From NCBI GenBank assembly GCA_964602415.1, contig CAZRQL010000012.1:29029-93028 (forward strand): a stretch of DNA of 64,000 nt, read 5' to 3'. Numbering within the stretch: position 1 is the first letter of the stretch; the number at the start of each line of letters is the position of its first letter. Under the pieces are notes generated by a model. It was not told the origin of the DNA, did not search any database, and saw only the letters and a program-made list of their open reading frames with translations. Origin of the DNA: CAZRQL01 sp964602415. Lineage in GTDB: Bacteria > Bacteroidota > Bacteroidia > Cytophagales > Flammeovirgaceae. This document shows, one piece after another, positions 25,901-33,026 of this stretch. The position numbers and the translations under genes are program-made.

Positions 25901-27466
25901 AGTACAACGAATTCTATGCCAACTGTTGCGAATTCAAATAAGGTTGTTGCTTCTGGTGTGAAAACTACTGGTGTATTCAGTGCTTTCGTATGCGATCTCA
26001 CACCCGGACAAAAGATTTATTTCAGAGCTTATGCCACCAATTTTGCAGGGACAGGTTATTCTGTTGTTGATTCTTTCACTACTGCTTCAGCAATAGCTTA
26101 TCAAAAAGAGGACAGTGCAAAATTTGTAGTTGGTCAGACTGACTTTTTAACAACGAGCAGCACTGTTACAAGCAAAACATTTGCTGCCGGCAGAGGTGTA
26201 GCTATTGATGCAAGAAACGGTAAACTTTACGTCGCTGATTTTACAGGGAACAGAATTTTACGCTTTGCTTATCCTGTTGTTAGTAATTTTCCTGAGGCTG
26301 AAATTGTATTTGGCCAAGATGATTTTACAAGTAGTGAAGAAAGTAGCGAAGACGGCGGACTCAATAAGCCTTATGGCCTGTTTGTTGATAATACCGGAAG
26401 ACTTTGGGTGTCAGAGGTAGGTAACAACCGCGTTACATGGTTCAATAACGCACACCTCATTAGTAGCAATAAACCAACTCCAAATGGACTACTTGGTCAA
26501 CCCAACTTTGCGACTACCAATGGCGGAACCACTGGATCTAAACTTAAATCACCAAGAGATATTATTATTGATGACTCTGGTAATCTATGGGTTGCTGATG
26601 CGGCCAATAATAGAGTGGTTATGTATGTTGCCCCGGTATCAAAACCTGCCGGTGCCAGTGCAGACAAGGTATTAGGCCAGTCCACGTTCACATCATCTAC
26701 ATCAGGCTCAACTGCCACCACCATGTCGTCTCCTATGGGGCTTGCATATTACAACGGTACACTTTGGGTAAGTGACAGAAACAATAACAGGGTACTCAGA
26801 TTTGACAATGCTGCTTCTAAAGCCAATGGCTCAAGTGCTGATGGTGTTTTGGGTCAAAGTGACTTCACCTCAACGTCTGCAAACCTTACCGCTTCTGGAA
26901 TGAATCAGCCATTAGATTGTACTATTGACCCTAAGGGCACTCTTTGGGTTGCGGATTCCAAGCACAGAAGGGCAATAGGTTTCGAAAATGCTCAGGGTAA
27001 AGCCAATGGAGCTGTAGCAGACCACGTAATCGGTCAAGCTAACTTTACTTCCGTTGGATTTTCTTTAAGGCCTAATAGGCAGAGAGAAGCAACCGCACTT
27101 GCTTTTGATCCGCTTGCGTTTGACTTGGCTGTTTCTGATGGAGATGGCAGTGGGAACAGGGTTTTGATCTTTGACCTTAACGACCCATTCGGTACCCGCC
27201 AAGAAGCCAATGTAGATGCTCAAGGCATGAGAACTTTGGTTGCCTATCCTAATCCAAGTGCTGGATATGTTAAGTTTGACTTCAAAACCACTGAAGATGA
27301 AGTTGTAACAATGGCAATTTACGATTTGACCGGCAAGCAGATTGCCACTTTGACTGGTGTAGAAGACCTCAATAGAGGAATCCAAATCCAAGCCAAGGGT
27401 ATCTACTTTGCTAAGTTAATGACCAATTCGGGCATAAGCCAAACTGTTAAGTTTGTCATTGAGTAG
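22907..27466 (+). CDS. Secreted NHL beta-propeller protein with T9SS sorting domain
   Basis: A protein of up to 1519 residues. A signal peptide (LPILLLFAALSQGFAQ, cut near residue 37) is followed by three tandem modules starting near residues 38, 501 and 962. Each has a fibronectin-like part of about 95 residues (SEVGFVWSTVN...LRSYATN.GTGYS) and an NHL propeller with repeats of the type LWVADxxNNRVLRFDNA...ADGVLGQ. The last 85 residues are a type A T9SS sorting domain (VAYPNPS, IYDLTGKQIATL, KGIYFAKLMTN), so export across the outer membrane is predicted. There is no ATG start: TTG 22907 is the first conventional choice, while CTG 22964 would give a more typical short signal peptide. Role unknown; surface binding is a guess. 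Confidence 0.88.
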   Translation: MSSSRPLLLKGLFCVSVHRLKLPILLLFAALSQGFAQVPTLSSMPAVSQVRSYTAVASGEVLTGTSLSEVGFVWSTVNALPTTSDNKVVVSGLVSTGTYQVLLSNLPANSTIYLRSYATNGDGTGYSSAAASFTTRINISYDIDQNAINVVGQPDFTSSTSGLSSQNFNASEDVAIDLLNGKMYVADKLNNRVLRFTYPIISDNPVAEAVFGQTDFVSNTAATSATGLDAPTGVFVDNAGRLWVADNGNRRVVWYNNAYTANNGAAADGVLGQPDFVTKSASTSQNKFRGATRVIVDEDGRLWVAERGSHRVLRFDNAALKANGANADGVLGQTNFTDRTSGLSSSSFNSPWGISVHGGTLWVADVNNNRVLRFDNAASKANGSPADGVLGQSDFVSNSAALSQSGMNRPTTCTVDPNGTLWVADRQNRRITGFANAQSKSDGADADYLIGAPNFTTSVSNVTAENRVRSPFGLAIDPSNMLLATAIQTDNRVTIFNLASLNISTPVANNIKAFSANLGATLSSGYPVSEVGIVWSATNSTPTVADNKVISTGNTAPGIYSVFVANLPAATTIYYRGYVISGSSTEYTNVDNFTTSSSPAFTFTNGQSAVHVLGQPNFNSSASGTSSQDFNVSRGIAIDQLNNKVYVSDAENNRVLRFSYPISNYATAEAVFGQSNFTSSASGTSATSMNRPFGIAVDNTGRLWVCESDNNRVIWFDNAHLAVSGTAANGVLGQPDFTSNTPGTSATTMNTPRDIAIDRLGNLYVVDYLNNRILRYDNASSKSNGASADGVLGQSDFVSSGTGTTASTLNKPSGICVSDLNIWVADYSNNRVLRYDNAASKPDGGSADVVLGQVDFTTATSGLSNTKFNLPMDCDVDGFGNLWVVDRNNNRILGFANQNTITNGVAATYVCGQAGFSTKTSGATSSSLNSPRSIAVNNAGYSFLVADAANNRILEFSLNSNLLPTVSSPTSTGIDSYCAILGGDVTTGINLAEVGIVWSTTNSMPTVANSNKVVASGVKTTGVFSAFVCDLTPGQKIYFRAYATNFAGTGYSVVDSFTTASAIAYQKEDSAKFVVGQTDFLTTSSTVTSKTFAAGRGVAIDARNGKLYVADFTGNRILRFAYPVVSNFPEAEIVFGQDDFTSSEESSEDGGLNKPYGLFVDNTGRLWVSEVGNNRVTWFNNAHLISSNKPTPNGLLGQPNFATTNGGTTGSKLKSPRDIIIDDSGNLWVADAANNRVVMYVAPVSKPAGASADKVLGQSTFTSSTSGSTATTMSSPMGLAYYNGTLWVSDRNNNRVLRFDNAASKANGSSADGVLGQSDFTSTSANLTASGMNQPLDCTIDPKGTLWVADSKHRRAIGFENAQGKANGAVADHVIGQANFTSVGFSLRPNRQREATALAFDPLAFDLAVSDGDGSGNRVLIFDLNDPFGTRQEANVDAQGMRTLVAYPNPSAGYVKFDFKTTEDEVVTMAIYDLTGKQIATLTGVEDLNRGIQIQAKGIYFAKLMTNSGISQTVKFVIE

Positions 27467-27492
27467 TAACAGTTCAGTTTTTTGGATATAAC

Positions 27493-27524
27493 AAAAACCC
27501 TCACTTTTTAAAGTGGGGGTTTTT
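27493..27524 (+). terminator. Intrinsic terminator of the NHL gene
   Basis: AAAAACCCTCACTTT, a two-base loop, then AAAGTGGGGGTTTTT (one G-T wobble) with a T run, starting 27 bases after the NHL stop codon. Confidence 0.85.
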
Positions 27525-27540
27525 ATTTGACTTTGACAAA

Positions 27541-27828
27541 TTTTAATTAGAGTAACTTATTCCAATTTATCTCGAATTACGCAATAGAAATTTTTCTAAC
27601 GCCGTATCCGCATAAATACTCCCGATGCCGTGGGCATCATATCTTTACAGCCACGCATATATTGACGAGATTCCCCTCCGATGGGTTCGCACGCATTCGT
27701 GGATGCCTTTTCCTACAAACATGCCATCGCTATAGGATGAATGCCTTAATATCATAGCGGGCAGGCTATTCTCAAAGCTTGAAGCCGTAAATGCTATTTT
27801 TACTTATCTCTAATAATCAGGGTTCAAG
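27541..27828. repeat. Gene-free region with a dispersed palindromic repeat
   Basis: No credible gene is seen between the NHL terminator and the rpsJ terminator. The centre contains GATGCC-GTG-GGCATC (27624-27638) and further short inverted pieces such as CATCGCTATAGGATG. On the minus strand 27638-27614 reads GATGCCCACGGC followed by ATCGGGAGTATTT; nearly the same sequence recurs at 57856-57882. The segment CTACAAACATGCCATCGCTA resembles short dispersed repeats I recall from Bacteroidota genomes. I take it as a copy of a dispersed non-coding repeat, not as a gene. Confidence 0.45.
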
Positions 27829-27857
27829 CAAAAAAAAACCGCCTTTCGGCGGTTTGG
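27829..27857 (-). terminator. Strong intrinsic terminator directly after rpsJ
   Basis: On the minus strand AAACCGCC, tetraloop GAAA, GGCGGTTT followed by a run of T. It begins within a few bases of the rpsJ stop codon and separates rpsJ from anything further left. Confidence 0.92.
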
Positions 27858-28163
27858 TCAAACTTTGATTTCCACATCTACACCACTGGGAAGTTCGAGT
27901 TTCATCAGCGCATCTACGGTTTTGGAGCTATTTGAATAAATGTCAATTAGTCTTTTGTAGGTGCAAAGCTGAAACTGCTCACGTGATTTTTTGTTTACGT
28001 GAGGGGAACGCAAAACAGTAAAGATTTCCTTTTCAGTAGGCAAAGGAATGGGGCCTGAAACAATTGCGCCGGTAGGTTTTACTGCTCGGACGATTTTTTC
28101 TGCTGACTTATCTACCAGATTGTGGTCGTAGGATTTCAGCTTGATTCTAATTTTTTGGTTCAT
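27858..28163 (-). CDS. rpsJ: 30S ribosomal protein uS10
   Basis: The 101-residue ribosomal protein uS10, a small-subunit head protein that also takes part in antitermination in other bacteria. N-terminal KIRIKLKSYDHNLVDKSAEKI, central GPIPLPTEKEIFTVLRSPHVNKKSREQF and the C-terminal LPSGVDVEIKV are all standard. It is the last gene of rpsL-rpsG-fusA-rpsJ. In many bacteria, including many Bacteroidota, rpsJ leads into rplC and the rest of the S10 cluster; here a terminator follows at once and the next gene is the unrelated NHL protein. Confidence 0.97.
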   Translation of the reverse strand: MNQKIRIKLKSYDHNLVDKSAEKIVRAVKPTGAIVSGPIPLPTEKEIFTVLRSPHVNKKSREQFQLCTYKRLIDIYSNSSKTVDALMKLELPSGVDVEIKV

Positions 28164-28235
28164 CTTGACCGTCTGTCAATTTGTGTAACAACTTTACTTT
28201 ATCGAAAAAGCGGGCGATAGCCGCCCGCCTAAAAA

Positions 28236-30362
28236 CTATTTTCCTGATTTAGATTTGGCAATTACTTCTTCTGCAATGTTTCGAGGCACTTCGGCGTAGT
28301 GTGAGAATGTAAGACTTGCCGCCGCACGACCTGAAGTAATGGTACGCAATGAGGTAACATAGCCAAACAATTCCGAAAGTGGTACATCGGCTTTGATAAT
28401 CACCGCACCTGCTTTCATATCTTGTCCTTTTGGCATACCACGGCGTTTGTTCAAATCACCGATTACACCACCCGTGTATTCGTCAGGACACACAATTTCT
28501 ACCGCCATGATAGGCTCAAGCAAAACGGGGCGGGCTTTGCGTCCGGCTTCTTTAAAGCCGATTCTTGCAGCCATCTCAAATGAGAGTGAGTCAGAGTCAA
28601 CATCGTGGTAAGATCCGAAGAACAAACGCACTTTCATACCGTCAACAGGAAAACCGGCCAATACGCCATTGGACATAGCTTCATCAAAACCTTTTTTGAT
28701 GGCAGGAATGAATTCTTTAGGAATGACACCGCCTTTGATTTCGTCCAAAAATTCAAGGCCTATTTTTCCTTCGTCGGCAGGCATAAGTTCAAACTGAATA
28801 TCTGCAAATTTACCACGGCCACCGGTTTGCTTCTTGTAAACTTCGCGGTGCTCGACATTGGATGTAAAGGCTTCCTTGTAGGCAACTTGGGGAGCACCTT
28901 GGTTGATTTCTACGTTAAATTCGCGTTTGAGGCGGTCAATGATAATCTCCAAGTGAAGTTCTCCCATACCGCGCAAAATGGTTTGACCGGTTTCTTGGTC
29001 TGTAAATACGGTGAGAGTAGGGTCTTCTTCAAGCAATTTGGATAACCCATTGGACAACTTATCTACATCAGCTTGTTTTTTGGCTTCGATTGCGTAACCA
29101 ATTACAGGCTCAGGGAAGGACATTTTTTCAAGTACAATAGGCTTATCTTCTTGAACTAAGGTATCACCTGTTTTGATGTCCTTAAAGCCCACACCTGCAC
29201 AAATATCGCCAGCTTCTACCAAATCAATAGGATTTTGTTTGTTGGCGTGCATCTGTACAAGGCGAGATATGCGTTCTTTTTTGCCATTGCGCATATTGAT
29301 AACATAAGAACCGGATGCCAATTGCCCCGAATAAACGCGCATAAAGGCCAACCTGCCCACAAAGGGGTCGGTCGCAATTTTGAAGGCCAGTGCTGCAAAA
29401 GGCTCTGTAATGTCCGGTCTGCGGATCTCTTCTGCTCCCGTGTCTGGATTGCTCCCTACGACAGGGGGCAGATCAAGAGGCGAGGGGAGATAAGCAGCCA
29501 CCGCATCAAGTACGGCTTGAACGCCTTTATTTTTGAAGGCTGAGCCGCAAAGAACGGGGAATATTTCCATGGCGATAACTCCTTTGCGGAGAGCAGCGCG
29601 GATTTCGTCGGCTGTTATGCTGTCGGGATTGTCAAAAAACCGCTCCATCAGGGATTCATCGTACTCGGCTACTGACTCCAGCAATTTGCCCCTCCACTCT
29701 TCTACAACCGGGACCAAATCAGCGGGAGTAGGGATAACTTCATAGGTCATACCTTGGTCGTGCTCATTCCAGATGATGGCTTCTTTGGTGATGAGATCTA
29801 CCACACCACGAAATTTTTCTTCTTCACCGATAGGTACTTGGATGGGCACCGCATTGGCACCGAGTCTCTCTTTAATTTCTTTGACGACATTAAAAAAGTC
29901 TGCGCCTGCGCGATCCATTTTGTTTACAAAGCAAAGACGGGGTACGTTGTACTTGTTGGCTTGTCTCCAAACAGTCTCTGATTGAGGTTCAACACCCGAA
30001 ACGGCACAAAACAATCCCACAGCACCATCAAGAACACGCAGCGAACGCTCTACCTCAACGGTAAAATCCACGTGTCCGGGGGTATCAATAACATTGACGG
30101 TGTAAGTCTTTGAATGTTCGTTGGGTGTGCCTTTTACCGTAGGGTACTTCCATGAAGTAGCGGTAGCGGCAGCGGTGATGGTAATACCGCGCTCTTGTTC
30201 TTGCTCCATCCAATCCATGGTAGCAGCACCATCATGAACTTCGCCAATTTTATGGCTCACACCTGTATAATACAGGATTCGCTCAGTGGTAGTTGTTTTA
30301 CCGGCATCAATGTGCGCCATGATACCGATGTTTCTGTGTAAAAGGAGATTTTTCTTGGCCAC
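28236..30362 (-). CDS. fusA: Elongation factor G
   Basis: A 708-residue translocation GTPase. The P-loop AHIDAGKTT (about residues 16-24), the switch II DTPGHVDF, and NKMDRAG form the G domain, followed by domains II-V with HREVYKKQTGGRGKFADIQ and the C-terminal GRAAASLTFSHYAEVP. The start codon is GTG at 30362, giving MAKKNLLLHRNIGIM, 12 bases after rpsG. The region matches translocation-type EF-G rather than the recycling paralogue, as expected from its position in the str operon. Confidence 0.97.
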   Translation of the reverse strand: MAKKNLLLHRNIGIMAHIDAGKTTTTERILYYTGVSHKIGEVHDGAATMDWMEQEQERGITITAAATATSWKYPTVKGTPNEHSKTYTVNVIDTPGHVDFTVEVERSLRVLDGAVGLFCAVSGVEPQSETVWRQANKYNVPRLCFVNKMDRAGADFFNVVKEIKERLGANAVPIQVPIGEEEKFRGVVDLITKEAIIWNEHDQGMTYEVIPTPADLVPVVEEWRGKLLESVAEYDESLMERFFDNPDSITADEIRAALRKGVIAMEIFPVLCGSAFKNKGVQAVLDAVAAYLPSPLDLPPVVGSNPDTGAEEIRRPDITEPFAALAFKIATDPFVGRLAFMRVYSGQLASGSYVINMRNGKKERISRLVQMHANKQNPIDLVEAGDICAGVGFKDIKTGDTLVQEDKPIVLEKMSFPEPVIGYAIEAKKQADVDKLSNGLSKLLEEDPTLTVFTDQETGQTILRGMGELHLEIIIDRLKREFNVEINQGAPQVAYKEAFTSNVEHREVYKKQTGGRGKFADIQFELMPADEGKIGLEFLDEIKGGVIPKEFIPAIKKGFDEAMSNGVLAGFPVDGMKVRLFFGSYHDVDSDSLSFEMAARIGFKEAGRKARPVLLEPIMAVEIVCPDEYTGGVIGDLNKRRGMPKGQDMKAGAVIIKADVPLSELFGYVTSLRTITSGRAAASLTFSHYAEVPRNIAEEVIAKSKSGK

Positions 30363-30374
30363 GACTTTTATGGA

Positions 30375-30860
30375 TTAAAATCTGAAATGCGAGAAAGCTT
30401 TGTTGGCTTCGGCCATACGGTGTGTATCGTCTTTTTTCTTGACGGCTGCACCCTCACCTTTGGAGGCAGCGATGATTTCGGCAGCCAATTTGTCCACCAT
30501 GCTTTTTTCGTTGCGAGAGCGGGCATACTTGATAAGCCACTTCATGCTCAATGTAATACGTCGCTCAGGGCGAACTTCGGTAGGCACTTGGAAAGTAGCA
30601 CCTCCTACGCGGCGACTTTTTACTTCCACCATAGGCGTTACGTTGGCGATGGCTCGTTTCCAGACATCTATTCCTGCTTGCTTTTCCTCGGTGTTTTTGT
30701 TTACTTTATCTTCAATAATCTCAAGGGCATCATAAAAAATATTGTAGGCAATGCCTTTTTTTCCGTCATACATCAAATTATTGACAAAACGGGTAACCAT
30801 CGTATCGCCAAATTTAGGGTCAGGCAGAAGGTATCTCTTTTTTGGTTTTGCTTTTCTCAT
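30375..30860 (-). CDS. rpsG: 30S ribosomal protein uS7
   Basis: A 161-residue head protein of the small subunit that nucleates assembly of the 3' major domain of 16S rRNA and lines the exit site. Features: MRKAKPKKRYLLPDPKFGD, NNLMYDGKKGIAY, MVEVKSRRVGGATFQVPTEV and the C-terminal HRMAEANKAFSHFRF. Slightly longer than the 155-160 residues usual in Bacteroidota. It follows rpsL by 22 bases in the str operon. Confidence 0.97.
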   Translation of the reverse strand: MRKAKPKKRYLLPDPKFGDTMVTRFVNNLMYDGKKGIAYNIFYDALEIIEDKVNKNTEEKQAGIDVWKRAIANVTPMVEVKSRRVGGATFQVPTEVRPERRITLSMKWLIKYARSRNEKSMVDKLAAEIIAASKGEGAAVKKKDDTHRMAEANKAFSHFRF

Positions 30861-30882
30861 TGTTTTCTAAGGGGTTAACTGG

Positions 30883-31317
30883 TTATTTTTTCTTAGCGGA
30901 TCCTCCTTTGCCTGGTGCTCCTTTACCTGCTGCGGCTGCTTGGCCTGGTTTAGGACGTTTGGCCCCGTACTTGGAGCGAGACTGTTTCCTGCCGTTTACT
31001 CCGGCTGTATCCAATGCTCCTCTGACAATGTGATAACGTACCCCGGGCAAATCCTTGACACGACCACCACGCACCAACACAATAGAGTGCTCTAGCAAAT
31101 TGTGGCCTTCGCCGGGTATGTAAGCGTTCACCTCTTTTTGATTGGAGAGACGAACACGGGCTACTTTGCGCATGGCTGAATTGGGCTTTTTGGGCGTAGT
31201 CGTATAGACACGCGTGCACACCCCCCTGCGCTGGGGGCATGAATCCAAGGAGGGAGATTTTGACTTGTAAGTCACTTTCTCGCGGCCCTTCCTGACTAAT
31301 TGCTGAATAGAAGGCAT
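30883..31317 (-). CDS. rpsL: 30S ribosomal protein uS12
   Basis: A 144-residue decoding-centre protein. The core CPQRRGVCTRVYTTTPKKPNS and GGRVKDLPGVRYHIVRG is standard; the two lysines at which streptomycin-resistance substitutions classically occur (Lys43 and the Lys of GGRVKD) are wild type. The C-terminus has an extra Ala/Gly/Lys-rich tail of about 20 residues (GQAAAAGKGAPGKGGSAKKK), a low-complexity extension beyond the E. coli length. First gene of the str operon, with its own promoter at 31356-31385. Confidence 0.97.
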   Translation of the reverse strand: MPSIQQLVRKGREKVTYKSKSPSLDSCPQRRGVCTRVYTTTPKKPNSAMRKVARVRLSNQKEVNAYIPGEGHNLLEHSIVLVRGGRVKDLPGVRYHIVRGALDTAGVNGRKQSRSKYGAKRPKPGQAAAAGKGAPGKGGSAKKK

Positions 31318-31355
31318 TTAGCTAAAAAAATTTGATAATCTACTTTTAAGAGGCG

Positions 31356-31385
31356 CAAAGTTATGCTATAATTCTTGTCCACCAA
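31356..31385 (-). promoter_or_regulatory. Promoter of the str operon
   Basis: On the minus strand TTG (31385-31383), 19 bases, then TAACTTTG (31363-31356), an excellent match to the Bacteroidota consensus. It leaves a leader of roughly 30-40 bases before the rpsL ATG. Confidence 0.68.
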
Positions 31386-31471
31386 AACTTTTATCCAAAA
31401 AATATTTGTATTGAATGCCGAAAACTGTGTCTCAATAGTACCGAAGTGCTTAAAGTTTTAAATGAAGCGCA

Positions 31472-31810
31472 TTAATCATTTTGTGAAAAAAGGCGAATCA
31501 GATTTTCTATTTTTTTTCGTATGAAATTGAATTTGAATAAAATCCAAACAGCAAATGCCAAATAAGCAACCGCGACAATCAAAAAGCCCGCCCAAATCCC
31601 CAAAAACGTACCTAAAACAACAGCCAACGCAATATTGACAAAAAGCAGTGCCAACCCAAACATGGCAATTATCAGAAAACCACCCAAGAGCGCAGCAACA
31701 GCGTGAGAAGCCCCTGCCATCAACTCATGACGAAGTAGCGATACGTAGGCTTCTGCCAACCTGCCCAAAGCCTCAATAACCCGCGCAGTAGATGATGATT
31801 CGTTTTGCAT
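31472..31810 (-). CDS. Holin-like small membrane protein (phage holin family, type III)
   Basis: A 112-residue protein with an N-terminal amphipathic helix (VIEALGRLAEAYVSLLRHEL) and two long hydrophobic helices (about residues 35-60 and 65-92). It resembles the Actino/Bacteroidota 'phage holin family' of chromosomal membrane proteins. Despite the name there is no phage gene nearby and no lysis role is implied; the amidase upstream on the same strand is a cell-wall enzyme, but 117 bases separate them. A -7-like TAATTTTG lies 4 bases before the ATG, so the transcript might be almost leaderless. Confidence 0.7.
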   Translation of the reverse strand: MQNESSSTARVIEALGRLAEAYVSLLRHELMAGASHAVAALLGGFLIIAMFGLALLFVNIALAVVLGTFLGIWAGFLIVAVAYLAFAVWILFKFNFIRKKIENLIRLFSQND

Positions 31811-31927
31811 GCAACAAAATTAATAAAAACAATTGGTATATTGATTCTGAACTGAACTTATTTACAGTTTCAAATGGCTGTAAAACAATATTTTAAAAAA
31901 CTTAATCTCTTCGAGCATGTCCATATA

Positions 31928-32878
31928 TTATTTGATGGAAAACTTGACCACAAAGGCATCTTTAAATCCTTTCTTTTTGACTTCTTCGCAAAGTTTGTCA
32001 ATCAGTGACTTATCGTATTCACGGCCAACAGTATAGATGTATTTGTAAACCCTTTCTTCTACAATATGCTCATCAATTCGCGCAGGAGAGATTTTTTTGA
32101 AGTCGGGGTGCGTCAAAGCGACTGGTTTGGGAGAGGCCAGCACTTGCACTTTGTAGTAAAATTCGCGTCCTTCGGGCGGTAAGGGCTTGGCTACAAAGCG
32201 TTTGACGGCTCGGTAAATGGCAGTGGCTATTTCTGACTGTCCTTTGGTGCTGTTGGCGTATTTTTCTTCTTCGGGATTGCTCAAAAACGCACATTCCACC
32301 AAAACCGACGGCATATCAGTGTATTGGACAACTTGAAGGTTGTATCCTCTTTGGGTGGCATCAAGTACCCCATTGGAGACCCGCTTAATTCTGACAAACT
32401 CTTCCTGTATCATATTGGCAAGCAATACACTGGCCGGCTGCTTGTGGCTGTAAATATGACAATAAGAGCCTTTGATGGCCGAAGATAGGTTGGAGTTGAA
32501 ATGAATGGATATAAAAAAATCGGCCAAACTATCATTGGCCATCCTAACGCGATCGTCCAACGTTACAAAGACATCCGTTTTTCTTGTGTACCTCACATCA
32601 ACGGATTTGACTTTTTTTTCGATTAGTTCACCCAGTTTGAGCGAGACCGAAAGAGCCAAATCTTTTTCGTGAAGCAATTTGGGACTCCCTCGCGGTTTAC
32701 CGGGGTCTTTGCCACCGTGTCCGGGGTCTATAAACAACAGGTACTTTGCTCCCGCGTGAGGGACAATATTTTGGGATGGCTCAGTGAGCAGGGTAGTGTC
32801 GGTTTGAGCGTAGTTCTCAAAACAGAAAAGCAGAACTAATACGAAATTAATTGTTGTCTTTAATCCTTTTATCTTCAC
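31928..32878 (-). CDS. N-acetylmuramoyl-L-alanine amidase (Amidase_3)
   Basis: A 316-residue zinc amidase that cleaves the peptide stem from the glycan of peptidoglycan, acting in the periplasm. I start at GTG 32878, which gives a normal signal peptide (MKIKGLKTTINFVLVLLFCF, cut after YAQ); a TTG further upstream is less likely. Zinc ligands and catalytic residues are visible: His54 in DPGHGG, Glu71 in HEKDLAL, His126 in ISIHFN and Glu195 in VLVECAFLSN. The last 85 residues form a small SPOR-like region (FYYKVQVLASPKP...VGREY). The start lies inside a 35-codon frame read 1 base out of phase, which may couple translation. Confidence 0.92.
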   Translation of the reverse strand: MKIKGLKTTINFVLVLLFCFENYAQTDTTLLTEPSQNIVPHAGAKYLLFIDPGHGGKDPGKPRGSPKLLHEKDLALSVSLKLGELIEKKVKSVDVRYTRKTDVFVTLDDRVRMANDSLADFFISIHFNSNLSSAIKGSYCHIYSHKQPASVLLANMIQEEFVRIKRVSNGVLDATQRGYNLQVVQYTDMPSVLVECAFLSNPEEEKYANSTKGQSEIATAIYRAVKRFVAKPLPPEGREFYYKVQVLASPKPVALTHPDFKKISPARIDEHIVEERVYKYIYTVGREYDKSLIDKLCEEVKKKGFKDAFVVKFSIK

Positions 32879-32954
32879 TGCTTTGAAGCCAAAACCCGAC
32901 AGCACCAGCAACAGCCATAATTATTACATAGAAGACGATCAATTCCGTGCTCAT
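32847..32954 (-). CDS. Candidate 35-residue single-helix membrane protein
   Basis: ATG 32954 opens a 35-codon frame. One hydrophobic helix (LIVFYVIIMAVAGAVGFWL) is followed by a charged tail (QSSEDKRIKDNN). A -7 box TACTTTTG lies about 23 bases upstream (32985-32978), so this frame is the first ATG of the transcript. The amidase GTG start lies inside its 3' part in another frame, with 32 bases of overlap. This resembles a small leader gene translationally coupled to the amidase. No family is recognised; the evidence is composition, promoter and arrangement. Confidence 0.45.
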   Translation of the reverse strand: MSTELIVFYVIIMAVAGAVGFWLQSSEDKRIKDNN

Positions 32955-32977
32955 AGTTTGATGTTTTTGTTTTAATG

Positions 32978-32985
32978 CAAAAGTA
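32978..32985 (-). promoter_or_regulatory. Candidate -7 box of the amidase transcript
   Basis: TACTTTTG on the minus strand matches TAnnTTTG and lies 23 bases before the ATG of the small membrane protein frame. No -33 TTG at the usual spacing. Confidence 0.4.
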
Positions 32986-33026
32986 ATAAAGAAATTGAAT
33001 GGCTAAAAAAATTTAAGACTTCTTTC

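Noticed and set aside
27541..27828. A gene in the 27.5-27.8 kb gap
   Set aside because: Frames are short and broken; palindromes and a second copy at 57.8 kb point to a non-coding repeat.
31472..31810. Prophage lysis cassette (holin next to amidase)
   Set aside because: The amidase has a normal secretory signal peptide and there are no phage structural, integrase or replication genes nearby; the holin-like family is chromosomal in Bacteroidota.
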